NCBI GenBank assembly: GCA_002453165.1
Contig: DKGH01000123.1
Coordinates: forward strand, 1-13,782
Reading direction: 5' to 3'
Source of the DNA: Verrucomicrobia bacterium UBA6775
GTDB lineage: Bacteria > Verrucomicrobiota > Verrucomicrobiia > Limisphaerales > UBA1096
Length of the DNA stretch: 13,782 nt
Part shown: positions 13,689 to 13,782 of the stretch, piece after piece
Numbering within the stretch: position 1 is the first letter of the stretch
How the letters are laid out: each line of letters opens with the position of its first letter
Made by a program: the position numbers and the translations under genes
The notes under the pieces: generated by a model
Database searches by the model: none
What the model was told of the DNA's origin: nothing
What the model saw: the letters and a program-made list of their open reading frames with translations, nothing else

Positions 13689-13782
13689 ATGCAATCCACC
13701 ACCGCATTAATATTAATAACGGTGATATGCTATACTACAGTTGTAGCTAATGAATCACAAGTCGAGCGACATCAGGAGACCT
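13689..13782 (+). CDS. 5' end of a probable exported protein (partial)
   Basis: The ATG at 13689 is preceded by CGGGGAA, a reasonable purine-rich ribosome site though very close. The frame is open to the window end (31 codons). It begins MQSTTALILITVICYTTVVA followed by NESQVERHQE, a hydrophobic stretch ending in VVA before a polar region, like a signal peptide with an A-x-A-like cleavage site. It lies 41 bases after the dehydrogenase stop on the same strand, so it may belong to the same operon. The mature protein is not visible and no function is assigned. Confidence 0.55.
   Translation, partial: MQSTTALILITVICYTTVVANESQVERHQET

Overview
The window looks like a chromosomal segment from a member of the PVC group, most likely a Verrucomicrobiota bacterium. 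I infer this from the architecture of the proteins, not from a database match. One protein joins a c-type cytochrome domain to a PQQ-type sugar dehydrogenase. The signal peptidase I is long and carries large insertions. Shine-Dalgarno sequences are weak or absent before several well-supported genes, two of which start with GTG. No phage, insertion sequence, integrase or CRISPR array is visible. Most of the content is conserved housekeeping machinery.

Left part, minus strand (1-3933). A transcription unit runs rarA (recombination/replication AAA+ ATPase) - 5-formyltetrahydrofolate cyclo-ligase - rny (ribonuclease Y) - start of a probable exported protein cut by the window edge. The first three genes are tightly coupled (a 4-base ATGA overlap, then a 4-base gap). 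Upstream of rarA, on the same strand, is a gene-free stretch with a promoter-like pair of boxes and, about 155 bases on, a strong intrinsic terminator. I read it as a small RNA gene. Its place upstream of rarA and a folate cyclo-ligase gene makes 6S RNA the leading hypothesis.

Middle, plus strand (4086-10440). A 71-residue protein resembles the two ends of a flagellar rod protein joined together. It is followed by lepA (EF4), lepB (signal peptidase I), a two-domain M16 zinc protease, and ssrA. The ssrA gene is complete: tmRNA with an alanine-type acceptor stem and an encoded tag ANEELALAA. lepA-lepB is a widely conserved pair.

Right part. A secreted serine hydrolase of the beta-lactamase/esterase family (minus) converges on ssrA and is divergent from the cytochrome c-PQQ sugar dehydrogenase fusion (plus). 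A second probable exported protein starts at 13689 and runs off the window.

Over all of this lies a striking short palindrome. TTGGCCAA occurs 14 times and its extension CTTGGCCAAG 12 times, against about 0.2 and 0.01 expected by chance. Some copies grow into perfect palindromes of up to 22 bp, and two sites are interlocked tandem copies. They sit in coding and non-coding DNA alike, but are absent from rny, lepB, ssrA and the beta-lactamase gene. It behaves like a highly iterated palindrome analogous to cyanobacterial HIP1, and is the most unusual signal in the window.
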